DNA from: Microcaldota archaeon
Lineage (GTDB): Archaea; Micrarchaeota; Micrarchaeia; Micrarchaeales; CABMGC01
Length of the DNA: 14,454 nucleotides
NCBI GenBank assembly: GCA_030040595.1
Contig: JASHTL010000049.1
Span: 1-14,454, forward strand
Direction: 5' to 3'
The notes under the pieces were generated by a model. That model was given only the letters and a program-made list of their open reading frames with translations. It had not been told where the DNA came from and did no database searches. The translations under genes and the position numbers were made by a program. Below, in pieces: positions 5,307-12,273 of this stretch (position 1 is the first letter of the stretch; each line of letters begins with the position of its first letter).

Positions 5307-6346
5307 GTCTCAAGCCCGCTGTACGAAGTCTCCTTAGGCTCCTCGAACTTGCCTATTATGCTCGAGCCCTTTACGCCTGTGACTATCGCCACTATCTCGA
5401 TCTGGCCCTCGTACCCAGGTATGATCCTCGCGCCCCACTTGATGTTCGCCTTGGGGTCCATGCGCTCGGTTATTACTTCACCGGCCTTTATCGCGTCGCC
5501 CAGGGTCAGGTCTGATGCGCCTGATATGTGGATCAGAGCGCCTTTCGCGTTCTCGAAGTCAACGTCAAGAAGCTTGTTCTTGAGCACAGACTCTGATGCG
5601 CCCATTACCTTGTCGTTTCCCTTGCCCGTGCCCACTGATATGAATCCCACATCTCCGCTTCCCATGATTGAGCGTACGTCTGCGAAGTCTATGTTGATCA
5701 GGCTCGGCTGCGTTATCGTCCATACGAGTCCGCCAATGGCCTTCGCAAGTATGTCGTCTGCAACTGCGAACGCCTCGTTCATCGGCAGGTTCGGCACAAG
5801 CTTGACCAGCCTGTTGTTGTCCAGTATGATCACGCTGTCCGCATACTTCCTCAGCTTCTGGATGCCTTCCTCAGCCTTGAGCTTTCTTACGCGCTCAAGG
5901 TCGAATGGGTATGTGACCATTGCGACAACTATCGCGCCCTGCTCCTTCGCTATCTGCGCCACTACAGGCATTGCGCCTGTTCCTGTTCCTCCTCCCATGC
6001 CTGCGCATAAGAATACGAGTTGAGCGCCGTAGAGCACTTCCTCGAGCTGCGGCCTGTCGACCTCTGCGGATTTCGCTCCTATGTCAGGAGCGCCACCGGC
6101 GCCGAGTCCTCGCGTTATGCTCTTTCCGATAAGTATCTTCTTTATCCTGTCATCGATTATCTTGAAGTGCTGCACGTCAGTGTTCAATGCAACAAGGTCT
6201 GTGCCCTTCACGCCCACTTTAAGAAGCCTGTTTACCGTATTGTTTCCTCCGCCTCCTACTCCGATAGTTACTATCTTTATCTGCGGAGAGCCCGCAGAAG
6301 CATCCTCGCTCTTTCCACCTAACAACTCGTTTGTAAAGTCTACCAT
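5300..6346 (-). CDS. ftsZ1: FtsZ, first paralogue (FtsZ1-like)
   Basis: The 348-residue tubulin-like GTPase starts MVDFTNELLGGKSED. It has GVGGGGNNTVNRL (29-41), LNTDVQHFK (54-62), the GGGTGTG signature (118-124), TYPFDLERVRKLKAE (145-159) and the synergy loop NIDFAD (218-223). Blocks such as GLVWTITQPSLINIDFADVR and NIKWGARI resemble archaeal FtsZ1, and the ending SYSGLETI recalls the short FtsZ1 tail. It polymerises with GTP to form the division ring. A TTG at 6376 would add ten residues, but a TATA-like box at 6381-6389 predicts transcription from about 6358, so the ATG at 6346 is chosen. It is the first gene of the ftsZ1-ftsZ2 pair, with 69 bases between them. Confidence 0.92.
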   Translation of the reverse strand: MVDFTNELLGGKSEDASAGSPQIKIVTIGVGGGGNNTVNRLLKVGVKGTDLVALNTDVQHFKIIDDRIKKILIGKSITRGLGAGGAPDIGAKSAEVDRPQLEEVLYGAQLVFLCAGMGGGTGTGAMPVVAQIAKEQGAIVVAMVTYPFDLERVRKLKAEEGIQKLRKYADSVIILDNNRLVKLVPNLPMNEAFAVADDILAKAIGGLVWTITQPSLINIDFADVRSIMGSGDVGFISVGTGKGNDKVMGASESVLKNKLLDVDFENAKGALIHISGASDLTLGDAIKAGEVITERMDPKANIKWGARIIPGYEGQIEIVAIVTGVKGSSIIGKFEEPKETSYSGLETI

Positions 6347-6380
6347 ACCGATCGCCTGGTAATGCAATACAATCAATAGG

Positions 6381-6389
6381 TTTAAATAG
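6381..6389 (-). promoter_or_regulatory. TATA-like box for ftsZ1
   Basis: CTATTTAAA on the minus strand predicts a start near 6358 and a leader of about 12 bases before the ATG at 6346. It forms one side of a 225-base divergent region. Confidence 0.5.
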
Positions 6390-6464
6390 CTTTTGCAAAT
6401 CCGATGTTAGCGGAATGTGTCAAAATGCACAAAAATTCCCCAAAAGAAGGATAATTGCGCATGG

Positions 6465-6515
6465 AACTTTAAACAAAGTTTTACCGAGTATTTCTGTATT
6501 TTGCATAATCAAAAT
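6465..6515. promoter_or_regulatory. Two short inverted repeats in the ftsZ1 divergent region
   Basis: AACTTT-AAAC-AAAGTT (6465-6480) and ATTTTG-CATAAT-CAAAAT (6498-6515) are perfect 6-base inverted repeats in the AT-rich region between ftsZ1 and the 6572 gene. They could be operator half-sites, but chance is likely in such AT-rich sequence. Confidence 0.2.
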
Positions 6516-6528
6516 ATGAGAAAAATTA

Positions 6529-6538
6529 TTTATAGTAT
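6529..6538 (+). promoter_or_regulatory. TATA-like box for the 6572 gene
   Basis: TTTATAGTAT lies in an AT-rich run and predicts a start near 6558. That is at the GGAGGTGA ribosome-binding site (6557-6564), which stands seven bases before the ATG at 6572. Confidence 0.45.
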
Positions 6539-6571
6539 AAAATACACTTGACTATTGGAGGTGACATAGGA

Positions 6572-7132
6572 ATGTCAGGTGCATCTAGATATAGGGATGC
6601 GAAGGATACGGCGCTTAGGCAGCTTGGAGAGATAATAGACAGGAAACCTTCGGGCCCTGACCGCAAGAAACTAACCGACCTGTACCGGAGAGTTCAGGAG
6701 GGGGAGGCCCAGCTCTCAGAGATACAGGATGTAGTCAGAAAGGAATCGTATGAGGGGACTAATATTTCTGTACTGCCAACGCAGCAGAGTGCCGAACAGA
6801 GTGAGAAGAAACCTCCTCTGGTCAGACCTCAGCAATTCAACTATCCTGAGAGCATAGTGAGGGCCTTTGGACGACAGGCGGCAGTAGGAAGGCCTCCCGA
6901 CAGATGGTGGGGAAGCGGGCAAGGCGAGGGCGAAGCAAGCAGGCGCGTTGTGGAGGAGTTTAGGAACGTGTTCGGAAAACTACCCACACCTGAGGAAGCG
7001 AGGACTAAGCTTTACATCGGCGGATACTTCTTATGGCACAACGGCGAGTTTCCAGGGTATCCGGATGAGAAGATAGTCAGGAAACTTGAGGAGCTTTATC
7101 CGCTCTACAAGGCGGCCAAGCGAGACCGCTAA
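6572..7132 (+). CDS. Unrecognised 186-residue soluble protein divergent to ftsZ1
   Basis: I do not recognise this family. The N-terminal 65 residues are charged and probably helical (MSGASRYRDAKDTALRQL, then LTDLYRRVQEGEAQLSEIQ). A linker rich in Gln, Pro and Ser follows. From about residue 98 there is a more compact region containing RPPDRWWGSG, VVEEFRNVFGKLPTPEEAR, LYIGGYFLWHNGEFPGYPDE and a helical end. The Trp/Tyr/Gly-rich segment looks like a folded core, but I cannot assign a function. The frame opens at a TTG at 6548; the ATG at 6572 is preferred because GGAGGTGA lies seven bases upstream. It shares a divergent region with ftsZ1. Confidence 0.75.
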   Translation: MSGASRYRDAKDTALRQLGEIIDRKPSGPDRKKLTDLYRRVQEGEAQLSEIQDVVRKESYEGTNISVLPTQQSAEQSEKKPPLVRPQQFNYPESIVRAFGRQAAVGRPPDRWWGSGQGEGEASRRVVEEFRNVFGKLPTPEEARTKLYIGGYFLWHNGEFPGYPDEKIVRKLEELYPLYKAAKRDR

Positions 7133-7158
7133 CAGGCTCTCCGATTTGTTGCAACAAG

Positions 7159-7168
7159 CTTTTATTTA
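7159..7168 (+). promoter_or_regulatory. TATA-like box for the alkyltransferase gene
   Basis: CTTTTATTTA lies about 25 bases before the ATG at 7188, so the message is predicted to be leaderless or nearly so. No ribosome-binding site is visible upstream of that ATG, which agrees. Confidence 0.45.
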
Positions 7169-7187
7169 TTCATGTAGTAATGCCATC

Positions 7188-7490
7188 ATGAATGCGGATA
7201 AAATATCTGCACGCTTGGATTCCTACGACCTGACGCGGTTCCAGAAACGCGTACTCATGGCAGTTGCCAAGATACCGAAGGGAGAAACGCGCACATACAA
7301 ACAGATTGCAGCGATGATCGGAAAGCCCAATGCATATAGGGCTGTTGGTACCGCGGTTAGGAAGAATCCGCTTGCTCCAACGGTTCCATGCCACAGGGTT
7401 GTGAGGAGTGATGGCCCGGGCAACTATTCCGGGAAAGGAGGACCTGCAGGAAAGATAAGGATGTTGCAAGCAGAAGGAGCGTTATCGTGA
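7188..7490 (+). CDS. ogt: One-domain O6-alkylguanine-DNA alkyltransferase
   Basis: This 100-residue protein consists almost entirely of the DNA-binding/active-site domain of the MGMT/Ogt family. It shows GETRTYKQIA (Tyr37), the recognition helix YRAVGTAVRKNP (Arg51 as the base-flipping finger, Asn60), the active site PCHRVV (Cys68, His69), GNYSGKGGPAGK and KIRMLQAEG (Glu96). The acceptor Cys is present, so this is not an alkyltransferase-like protein, which has Trp there. The usual N-terminal domain of about 60-80 residues is missing. The frame is open upstream to 7086, but the codons before 7188 encode nothing like that domain and lie ahead of the TATA box. It repairs alkylated guanine by irreversible transfer to Cys68. 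The 3' end overlaps the convergent gene by nine bases. Confidence 0.87.
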   Translation: MNADKISARLDSYDLTRFQKRVLMAVAKIPKGETRTYKQIAAMIGKPNAYRAVGTAVRKNPLAPTVPCHRVVRSDGPGNYSGKGGPAGKIRMLQAEGALS

Positions 7491-8192
7491 GTCACTGCCT
7501 ATCGGCACATGCACAGGCAGGTCATTTACAGTCTGTGCTACACTGATCTCATCTTTTGAATGAGATATATGATATTTAACATGCCCTCCATTCCAGCCTT
7601 CTTTTTGATTTAAGAAGGATGTTGCAAGTATTAGCGCTGTCCTTGCTCCGGCAAACGCCTTGCAAAGACCTTCTTCGCGTTTGCTTAATGGCGCCTTGCT
7701 ACCAGGAACGCGAATTACGTTCGTAGCTTCCTCCAGCTGAACAATTAGTTCGTTAACCTTTACATCCATGATTTCGGCCTCCTTGGTTCCATGCAGATAG
7801 TCATTATATTTTACTGAAGCGGCTTTTGCTTCCCGTTCTAAAACAGTCGCAGATGACAAAAGAGATGATATGATACTAGTAAGTATTTCTTTTCTTTTGG
7901 CTTCATCATTGACCTTGCCGTTTAATTCATGCTGTGTTTCTGGAACCTCCAGTTTGGCTACATCTCCCAGTGATTCGTCTGAAGCGTATGTATATGCTCT
8001 GCTCCTATAATATGCACTCTCAGCAACGCTAGCTTCTATACCTGCGTTCCTTATCTGATGCCTGAGTAGCATATGAAAAGGCACCAGAGGAAAGATGTTA
8101 CCCTCGAGTTTTGCCCTGAGCTCAACTACCCTGTCCTGCGCAGCCTCATGTCTCTGAAATGGAGTAAGCTCACGTCTGTCTTTATGTCTCAT
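7482..8192 (-). CDS. Unrecognised 236-residue helical protein
   Basis: I do not recognise this family. The product is soluble and strongly helical. It starts MRHKDRRELTPFQRHEAAQD and has a Tyr/Arg-rich patch (SAYYRSRAYTYASDE), long helical stretches such as KRKEILTSIISSLLSSATVL and VNELIVQLEEATNV, and a mild hydrophobic segment (AFAGARTALILATSFL). The C-terminus is rich in His, Val and Ser. The coding sequence looks more AT-rich than the flanking ligase gene. It ends nine bases inside the convergent alkyltransferase gene. A TATA-like stretch at 8241-8255 gives a leader of about 28 bases before the ATG at 8192. The context (alkyltransferase, ligase) does not by itself imply a repair role. Confidence 0.7.
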   Translation of the reverse strand: MRHKDRRELTPFQRHEAAQDRVVELRAKLEGNIFPLVPFHMLLRHQIRNAGIEASVAESAYYRSRAYTYASDESLGDVAKLEVPETQHELNGKVNDEAKRKEILTSIISSLLSSATVLEREAKAASVKYNDYLHGTKEAEIMDVKVNELIVQLEEATNVIRVPGSKAPLSKREEGLCKAFAGARTALILATSFLNQKEGWNGGHVKYHISHSKDEISVAQTVNDLPVHVPIGSDSR

Positions 8193-8240
8193 TAATATCT
8201 CACGAAGAATAGTAACTCCGATATAGAAGTAGCTTTTTTA

Positions 8241-8255
8241 CCTTAATAAATATTT
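8241..8255 (-). promoter_or_regulatory. TATA-like box for the 7482-8192 gene
   Basis: The minus strand reads AAATATTTATTAAGG here, with a predicted start near 8220. It is the main feature of the 82-base gap between this gene and the membrane protein gene. Confidence 0.4.
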
Positions 8256-8274
8256 ACTAATTTCTTTGACCTGC

Positions 8275-8652
8275 TTATTTCTTCTCGGATATCTCAACCT
8301 CTATGCCCCCTATCCTGGGGGCTATGAAGTTGTATATCAGCGCGGCTATTGCTCCGATTATGAATCCTATTATAGCGAAGAGGATTGGCAGGCCTATTAT
8401 GGCGAATATGCCTATCAAGCCGAAGAGCGATCCAGTGCCGATGCCGGATAATCCCGACAGAGGCAGCGCGCCAGAAGGAAGAGATGATGAGGACGACAGT
8501 GAGGAGAGATCTCCCAGAGAACCCACAAGTCCCTGTATAAGCACCGAGATCAGGCCGAACACGACGCCGTAAAAGAATCCGATTATGGCTCCTGCAATGG
8601 CTGCCATTTTTCCCGAGGAAACGACACCTATCTTGCTTATAACCGATACCAT
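8275..8652 (-). CDS. Small glycine/serine-rich membrane protein, DUF3566-like ending
   Basis: The 125-residue protein has a first hydrophobic helix (about residues 16-45, with GAIIGFFYGVVFGLI), a Ser/Leu/Gly-rich loop (46-75) and a long second hydrophobic region (about 76-112) that can hold one or two helices. It ends with the conserved-looking tail AALIYNFIAPRIGGIEVEI. The small-residue spacing in the helices favours tight packing. The tail pattern (YN..AP.IGGIE.E) resembles small membrane proteins of the DUF3566 type as I remember them; no function is established for such proteins in archaea. The ATG lies 23 bases after the ligase stop, with AGGTGTGA ahead of it, so it is probably co-transcribed with the ligase. 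Confidence 0.75.
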   Translation of the reverse strand: MVSVISKIGVVSSGKMAAIAGAIIGFFYGVVFGLISVLIQGLVGSLGDLSSLSSSSSLPSGALPLSGLSGIGTGSLFGLIGIFAIIGLPILFAIIGFIIGAIAALIYNFIAPRIGGIEVEISEKK

Positions 8653-8675
8653 TGCGCAATCACACCTGCCATGCG

Positions 8676-10442
8676 CTATTTGTCTTCAACTTTTATACGT
8701 TTTTGCATTCCGTACATCTCTATTATCTCCTTCGTCGTGGTTGCGTCGTCGGGGCTCTTGTCCTCGCGCACTCCGTCGCTCACTATCCTAGGGAACCTTA
8801 GCGCGTAACCGGTATCGCCGCCGTCCCTCCCGCAGGTGTGCATCGGCGATTTCGTTATCTCGTCGGCCCTGACGGTAACCACATATGTGGGCTCGACCCA
8901 GAAATCTGGCGTCACGATTGAATCGACCCTTGCCGGTTTGCCTGGCTTCTTTATCTTGTCAAGTATCTTCTTGAAGTTCCTCATCTGTTCCTCGGAGAAT
9001 CCCGTTCCTATCCTCGTAACAGTCTCGAAATCATCCTTTTTATTGTTGTATACTGCGGCGAGAAGCCCGCCAAACTGGAATTCTGCGCGCGCTCCTCTTC
9101 CGAGGTAGTAGCCCACTATTACCAAGTCTACGGTGTCGGAGAGCTCGCCTCTGTAGCTCCTCTTGAGTTTTATCCAACTGAACTTCCTGGCTCCCGCGAC
9201 ATACGGCGAATTCAGCTCCTTCGCGACTATACCCTCAAGTCCGTCGGCTATCTGCTCCTCGAAGTACTTGTCAAGCTCCTTGGGCTTGTCAACTATCACT
9301 CTTCCCGAAGGCAGGATAGTCTTGCCTCCTTTTATCAGCGATTCCAGTTTCGCCCTCCTCTCATGGTAAGGCTTGCCCAGGTAATCCTCGCCGTCGAGAA
9401 ACATCAGGTCGAATGCAAAGAGGTGAAGGGGCATTGATACGCTCAGTTCGTCTATCCCATGCTTCCTTTTCCTCTGTATGGTCTCCTGGAAAGGCCTGAA
9501 CTCGCCCGTCTCCTCGTTGTACGCGATCGCCTCGCCCTCGATTATTGCCCTTTCCGCCCTTACCTCTGACAGTGCTGCCTTTGCTATCTCCGGCAGCATC
9601 GGCGTTAGCTTCTCAAGGTTCCTCGAGAATATCTCAACCTTCTTCTTGCCCTTGTCAAGGTGCACCTGCGCGCGCAGCCCGTCGTATTTCGATTCCACAG
9701 CGCACTTTCCATGCATCTTCTCAAGTATCTCGTTCGCGGTGGGGAGTCTCTCTGCGAGAGCGGGCCGTATCGGGTTGAAGAGCGAGACTTTTATCCTTTC
9801 CACTCCCTTGATGCCTGATTCTGCAAGCACCTCTCCGACCTTGCCCAGATCGCTGCATATGTTGTACGCGTTCTCCAGTTCAGCCCTTGCAGACCTCTCT
9901 CCAGTTGACATTTTCGAGAGCGCTTCGAGTATTGTGGCGTCGCCTGCGCCGAGCCTCAGCTTGCCGAGCGCCAGCCTTATGAGGTACCTTGCCTCGAGCG
10001 GCGATGCCGCGGTGAGAAGGGCGACGGCAGACCTGATCTTTGCTTCCTGGCTTCCCTGGCCCGACGTTGAGGCGATCTTGAGCAGCGTTTCGTAGACGCT
10101 CAGCACGTTGTGCTTCTTCGAGCTCATTCTCTTTAGCTTTGTTTTCCTTGTCAGCTCCTCAGCGGTGTTCCCCAGGTCACCGGTCTTCTTCGCGTTTGCT
10201 GCCACTTCTTCCTTGGTGAAACCGGTCGCGGATGCTATCGCCTGCTGGGCGAATTTCTCTGCTATTCCCATCTGTATGCCCTCGAACGGCGGCCCAAGCA
10301 GGCCCTGCGTCATGTATATTAGCGGCCGCATCTCCTTCTTGTCGGCTTTCCCGAGCGCCTCGGCCATTATGTCTATCATCGCAAGGCGCGATGAGACCGA
10401 CTCGAGCTTCTCGTAATAATATGCGACTTCCTCAAAGAGCAT
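8676..10442 (-). CDS. lig: ATP-dependent DNA ligase
   Basis: The 588-residue product has the archaeal/eukaryal LigI-like layout: an N-terminal DNA-binding domain (about 1-220), the adenylation domain and an OB fold. Nucleotidyltransferase motifs are complete: KYDGLR with the adenylated Lys252 (252-257), FSRN (272-275), IIEGEAIA (300-307), FDLMFLDG (344-351), GLEGIVAKE (401-409), SWIKLKRSY (422-430) and RFPR near 549. It seals nicks, joining Okazaki fragments and finishing repair. The frame extends to a TTG at 10469, but the ATG at 10442 (MLFEEVAYYYEKLE) fits family N-termini and lies just after the start predicted from a TATA-like box at 10472-10480. The small membrane protein follows it. Confidence 0.95.
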   Translation of the reverse strand: MLFEEVAYYYEKLESVSSRLAMIDIMAEALGKADKKEMRPLIYMTQGLLGPPFEGIQMGIAEKFAQQAIASATGFTKEEVAANAKKTGDLGNTAEELTRKTKLKRMSSKKHNVLSVYETLLKIASTSGQGSQEAKIRSAVALLTAASPLEARYLIRLALGKLRLGAGDATILEALSKMSTGERSARAELENAYNICSDLGKVGEVLAESGIKGVERIKVSLFNPIRPALAERLPTANEILEKMHGKCAVESKYDGLRAQVHLDKGKKKVEIFSRNLEKLTPMLPEIAKAALSEVRAERAIIEGEAIAYNEETGEFRPFQETIQRKRKHGIDELSVSMPLHLFAFDLMFLDGEDYLGKPYHERRAKLESLIKGGKTILPSGRVIVDKPKELDKYFEEQIADGLEGIVAKELNSPYVAGARKFSWIKLKRSYRGELSDTVDLVIVGYYLGRGARAEFQFGGLLAAVYNNKKDDFETVTRIGTGFSEEQMRNFKKILDKIKKPGKPARVDSIVTPDFWVEPTYVVTVRADEITKSPMHTCGRDGGDTGYALRFPRIVSDGVREDKSPDDATTTKEIIEMYGMQKRIKVEDK

Positions 10443-10471
10443 AAGACCACGATTATATGGCGCGGGCAAAC

Positions 10472-10480
10472 ATTAAATTG
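10472..10480 (-). promoter_or_regulatory. TATA-like box for DNA ligase
   Basis: AATTTAATG on the minus strand predicts a start near 10449 and a very short leader before the ATG at 10442, which rules out the TTG at 10469. It is a weak match. A second AT-rich box (ATATAATC at 10451-10458) is too close to the ATG. Confidence 0.35.
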
Positions 10481-10540
10481 GTTGCCGCTGAGGCAGGGTA
10501 GGCAAAAGGTTCATAAATGCACCGAACTTCACCATACGCA

Positions 10541-10550
10541 TTTTTATATC
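10541..10550 (+). promoter_or_regulatory. TATA-like box for the DUF2795-like gene
   Basis: TTTTTATATC lies about 36 bases before the ATG at 10582, with a predicted start near 10573. It forms the other half of the divergent region shared with DNA ligase. Confidence 0.5.
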
Positions 10551-10581
10551 TTGGAAATGTGTTAAAAGTTGGGTGTGGAAA

Positions 10582-10836
10582 ATGGAGAGAAAGGGAAGGA
10601 ACGTCGCAAGACAGGAGCTCAAGAGCCTCGAGATCGAGCCGAAGAGATTTGCCCAGATAGCGGTGCATCTCAGCGAGCATGTTGACTATCCGGCAAGCAA
10701 ACGCGAAATAATCTCGGCTTGCAGCAACCTTACCTGTTTCAGTTTCGAAGAGGACAGGGAGTGGCTGGAGGACGTACTTCAGAATAGGAGCTTCAGGGAC
10801 GCAGACGATGTGGAGGACTCGATATACAGGATATAG
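10582..10836 (+). CDS. Small DUF2795-like protein
   Basis: The 84-residue product starts MERKGRNVARQELKSLEIE. Its central and C-terminal blocks (LSEHVDYPASKREIISAC, EEDREWLEDVLQNRSF, DADDVEDSI) follow the pattern I associate with DUF2795, a small all-helical family with a YPA..KEL block and an F.s..DV end. Function is unknown. Two Cys residues (about 52 and 57) are present but no zinc motif. A GTG three codons upstream (10573) lies at the predicted transcript start; the ATG at 10582 with GGTG six bases upstream is preferred. It is transcribed away from DNA ligase. Confidence 0.6.
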   Translation: MERKGRNVARQELKSLEIEPKRFAQIAVHLSEHVDYPASKREIISACSNLTCFSFEEDREWLEDVLQNRSFRDADDVEDSIYRI

Positions 10837-10909
10837 GCAGGCAATTCCGCCGGATACCGCGAGTCTATTATAGATTACAGAAGTTATTCCTGCAGCGGAC
10901 AGTGGTTTC

Positions 10910-11521
10910 TTGCCGGAGTATGAGGACCTCAGGATCGAGGCAAACGATAGCGTGTATGCGCCTGCTGAGGATTCTTATCTCGCAGCCGAGTTTATCGGAG
11001 AGTACCTTAACAGGATAAGGAAAGATAAGCTTAGTATAATTGATGTCGGCACTGGCACAGGCATCCTTGGACTCTCAGCCGCAAGGAGCATGAAGGTCGA
11101 TAGTGCTATTCTTTCCGACATAAATCCAGATGCGGTGGAACTGGCGAGAAAGAATTACGAGTCAAACAGGGACATGATTAATGCAAAATGCAGTTTCGTC
11201 ACTGCAAACCTTTTTTCAGGAATACGGGGAGGTTTTGACATGGTAATATTCAATGCCCCGTATCTAAAGCGCGAGGGAGCAAGAAAGGGAGAGTCGTGGT
11301 GGGATGGAGGAAGGGATGGAATAGAGGTTTCTCTGCGTTTTCTAAAGGAATCGATGAGACACCTTAACCCTGGAGCATCTGTCTTTCTGGTCTACAGTTC
11401 GCTGGGCAATGAGGAGAGGCTTGTCAAGGCTATTAAGGACCTGGGATTCAGGGTTGCAGAGTCAAAAGGCAAACATTTCTTTTTCGAGGACATAAAGGTC
11501 TCAAGGCTGGAGAAGGAGTAA
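10910..11521 (+). CDS. mtq2: Mtq2/HemK2-like glutamine methyltransferase
   Basis: The 203-residue class I methyltransferase begins with the block typical of the archaeal/eukaryal HemK2 group, SVYAPAEDSYLAAEF (14-28). SAM motif I DVGTGTGILGL (45-55), the acidic SDINPDAV (69-76), the substrate motif NAPYLK (115-120) and WDGGRDGIEV (131-140) follow. Relatives methylate the Gln of the GGQ loop of release factor aRF1, usually as a complex with Trm112. The family's NPPY is NAPY here. The only usable start in the open frame after the stop at 10871 is TTG at 10910; a TATA-like stretch (TATTATAGA, about 10866-10874) fits a short leader. Its stop is one base from the stop of the convergent gene. Confidence 0.82.
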   Translation: MPEYEDLRIEANDSVYAPAEDSYLAAEFIGEYLNRIRKDKLSIIDVGTGTGILGLSAARSMKVDSAILSDINPDAVELARKNYESNRDMINAKCSFVTANLFSGIRGGFDMVIFNAPYLKREGARKGESWWDGGRDGIEVSLRFLKESMRHLNPGASVFLVYSSLGNEERLVKAIKDLGFRVAESKGKHFFFEDIKVSRLEKE

Positions 11522-11522
11522 A

Positions 11523-11936
11523 TCATCGCCTTTGCATGGATAGGGGAATTACGTTGGCTCCGTGGGAGAGCCGATAATCTATGTCAGCGGCAATGTGCAG
11601 ATGTGTGCTCATTAGCTGTGCCCATCTCTGCTGTTCCCCAGGGCTTAATCCGGCAACAAAACCCAGCATTACTATCTCATTTGCCGTGGCTGCCATCTTT
11701 TTCTCAAGCTCGAACTTGGCTTTCAGGTCTTTTGTACCTGCACTTTCCTCGGAAAGTTTGTCGAACGTGTCGTATAGCTTTGCAAGCTCTATCGCATCAT
11801 CATTCCCTGTTGGCTGTTGCCTCCTGGACCGCTGCCTTTCTAGTGGTATTATAACGTCAACTATCGTGTTCTCCCGATCATGTATAGTGTGCGCAACTTC
11901 TGTCTGCCGCTCTTTATCAGGTGCCCTGAACGGCAA
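11523..11936 (-). CDS. Unrecognised 137-residue helical protein (last of three-gene string)
   Basis: I do not recognise this family. The N-terminal third is charged (PDKERQTEVAHTIHDREN, then a strand-like TIVDVIIPLE and a basic RQRSRRQQ). The rest is helical (LAKLYDTFDKLSEES, KAKFELEKKMAATANEIVML, SPGEQQRWAQLMSTHLHIAA) and ends in a short basic tail. There is no catalytic signature. The only start codon in the open frame is TTG at 11936 with a weak ribosome-binding site, so the start is uncertain. It lies 44 bases after the 84-residue gene on the same strand, and its stop is one base from the stop of mtq2. Confidence 0.6.
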   Translation of the reverse strand: MPFRAPDKERQTEVAHTIHDRENTIVDVIIPLERQRSRRQQPTGNDDAIELAKLYDTFDKLSEESAGTKDLKAKFELEKKMAATANEIVMLGFVAGLSPGEQQRWAQLMSTHLHIAADIDYRLSHGANVIPLSMQRR

Positions 11937-11980
11937 GACTTCTGCGATGCCGGATTTATTAGACCTTGTTGTGCCCGTCT

Positions 11981-12235
11981 CTACTCGCCTCTTACTATTC
12001 TAAAATCTATGTGCCCGCTTGCCAGTGCAGCATCCACTGCCTTTTTGGGATCGCCTTCGTATGACCTCTTTATTTCCCTCTTCAGCCCAGCCCGCTTGAA
12101 ATCGTCCATGTTCGGGAAACGGTCTTCCGTGACTGCCTCCAGGACAACATTGCTTATCAGCGCGGCTGTCCGTTCCTCTCTCCTCATGATTTCGAGTAAT
12201 CCGCTTTGCCTGCTTCCACGGATCTGATTTCTCAT
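11981..12235 (-). CDS. Unrecognised 84-residue protein (middle of three-gene string)
   Basis: I do not recognise this family. The product (MRNQIRGSRQSGLLEIMRRE...) is basic and helical. It contains RTAALISNVVLEAVTED, DDFKRAGLKREIKRSYEGD, PKKAVDAALASGHIDFRIV and a short end. The ATG at 12235 has AGGGA about six bases ahead. It follows the DPEF-repeat gene by 38 bases and precedes the 137-residue gene by 44, so all three may share one transcript. The overlapping ORF in the neighbouring frame is a shadow. Confidence 0.6.
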   Translation of the reverse strand: MRNQIRGSRQSGLLEIMRREERTAALISNVVLEAVTEDRFPNMDDFKRAGLKREIKRSYEGDPKKAVDAALASGHIDFRIVRGE

Positions 12236-12273
12236 GCAATCCCTGAGTTGCTTATATCATGTGCCTTTATCTT

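Noticed and set aside
4512..6023. Long plus-strand ORFs (up to 243 residues) over ftsZ1 and ftsZ2
   Set aside because: They are antisense shadows of two clearly conserved FtsZ genes, with biased Ser/Ala/Pro composition.
7086..7187. N-terminal extension of the alkyltransferase
   Set aside because: These codons overlap the end of the preceding gene and the promoter, and do not resemble the missing MGMT N-terminal domain.
9478..10095. 205-residue plus-strand ORF inside DNA ligase
   Set aside because: It is antisense to conserved ligase domains and has no recognisable motif.
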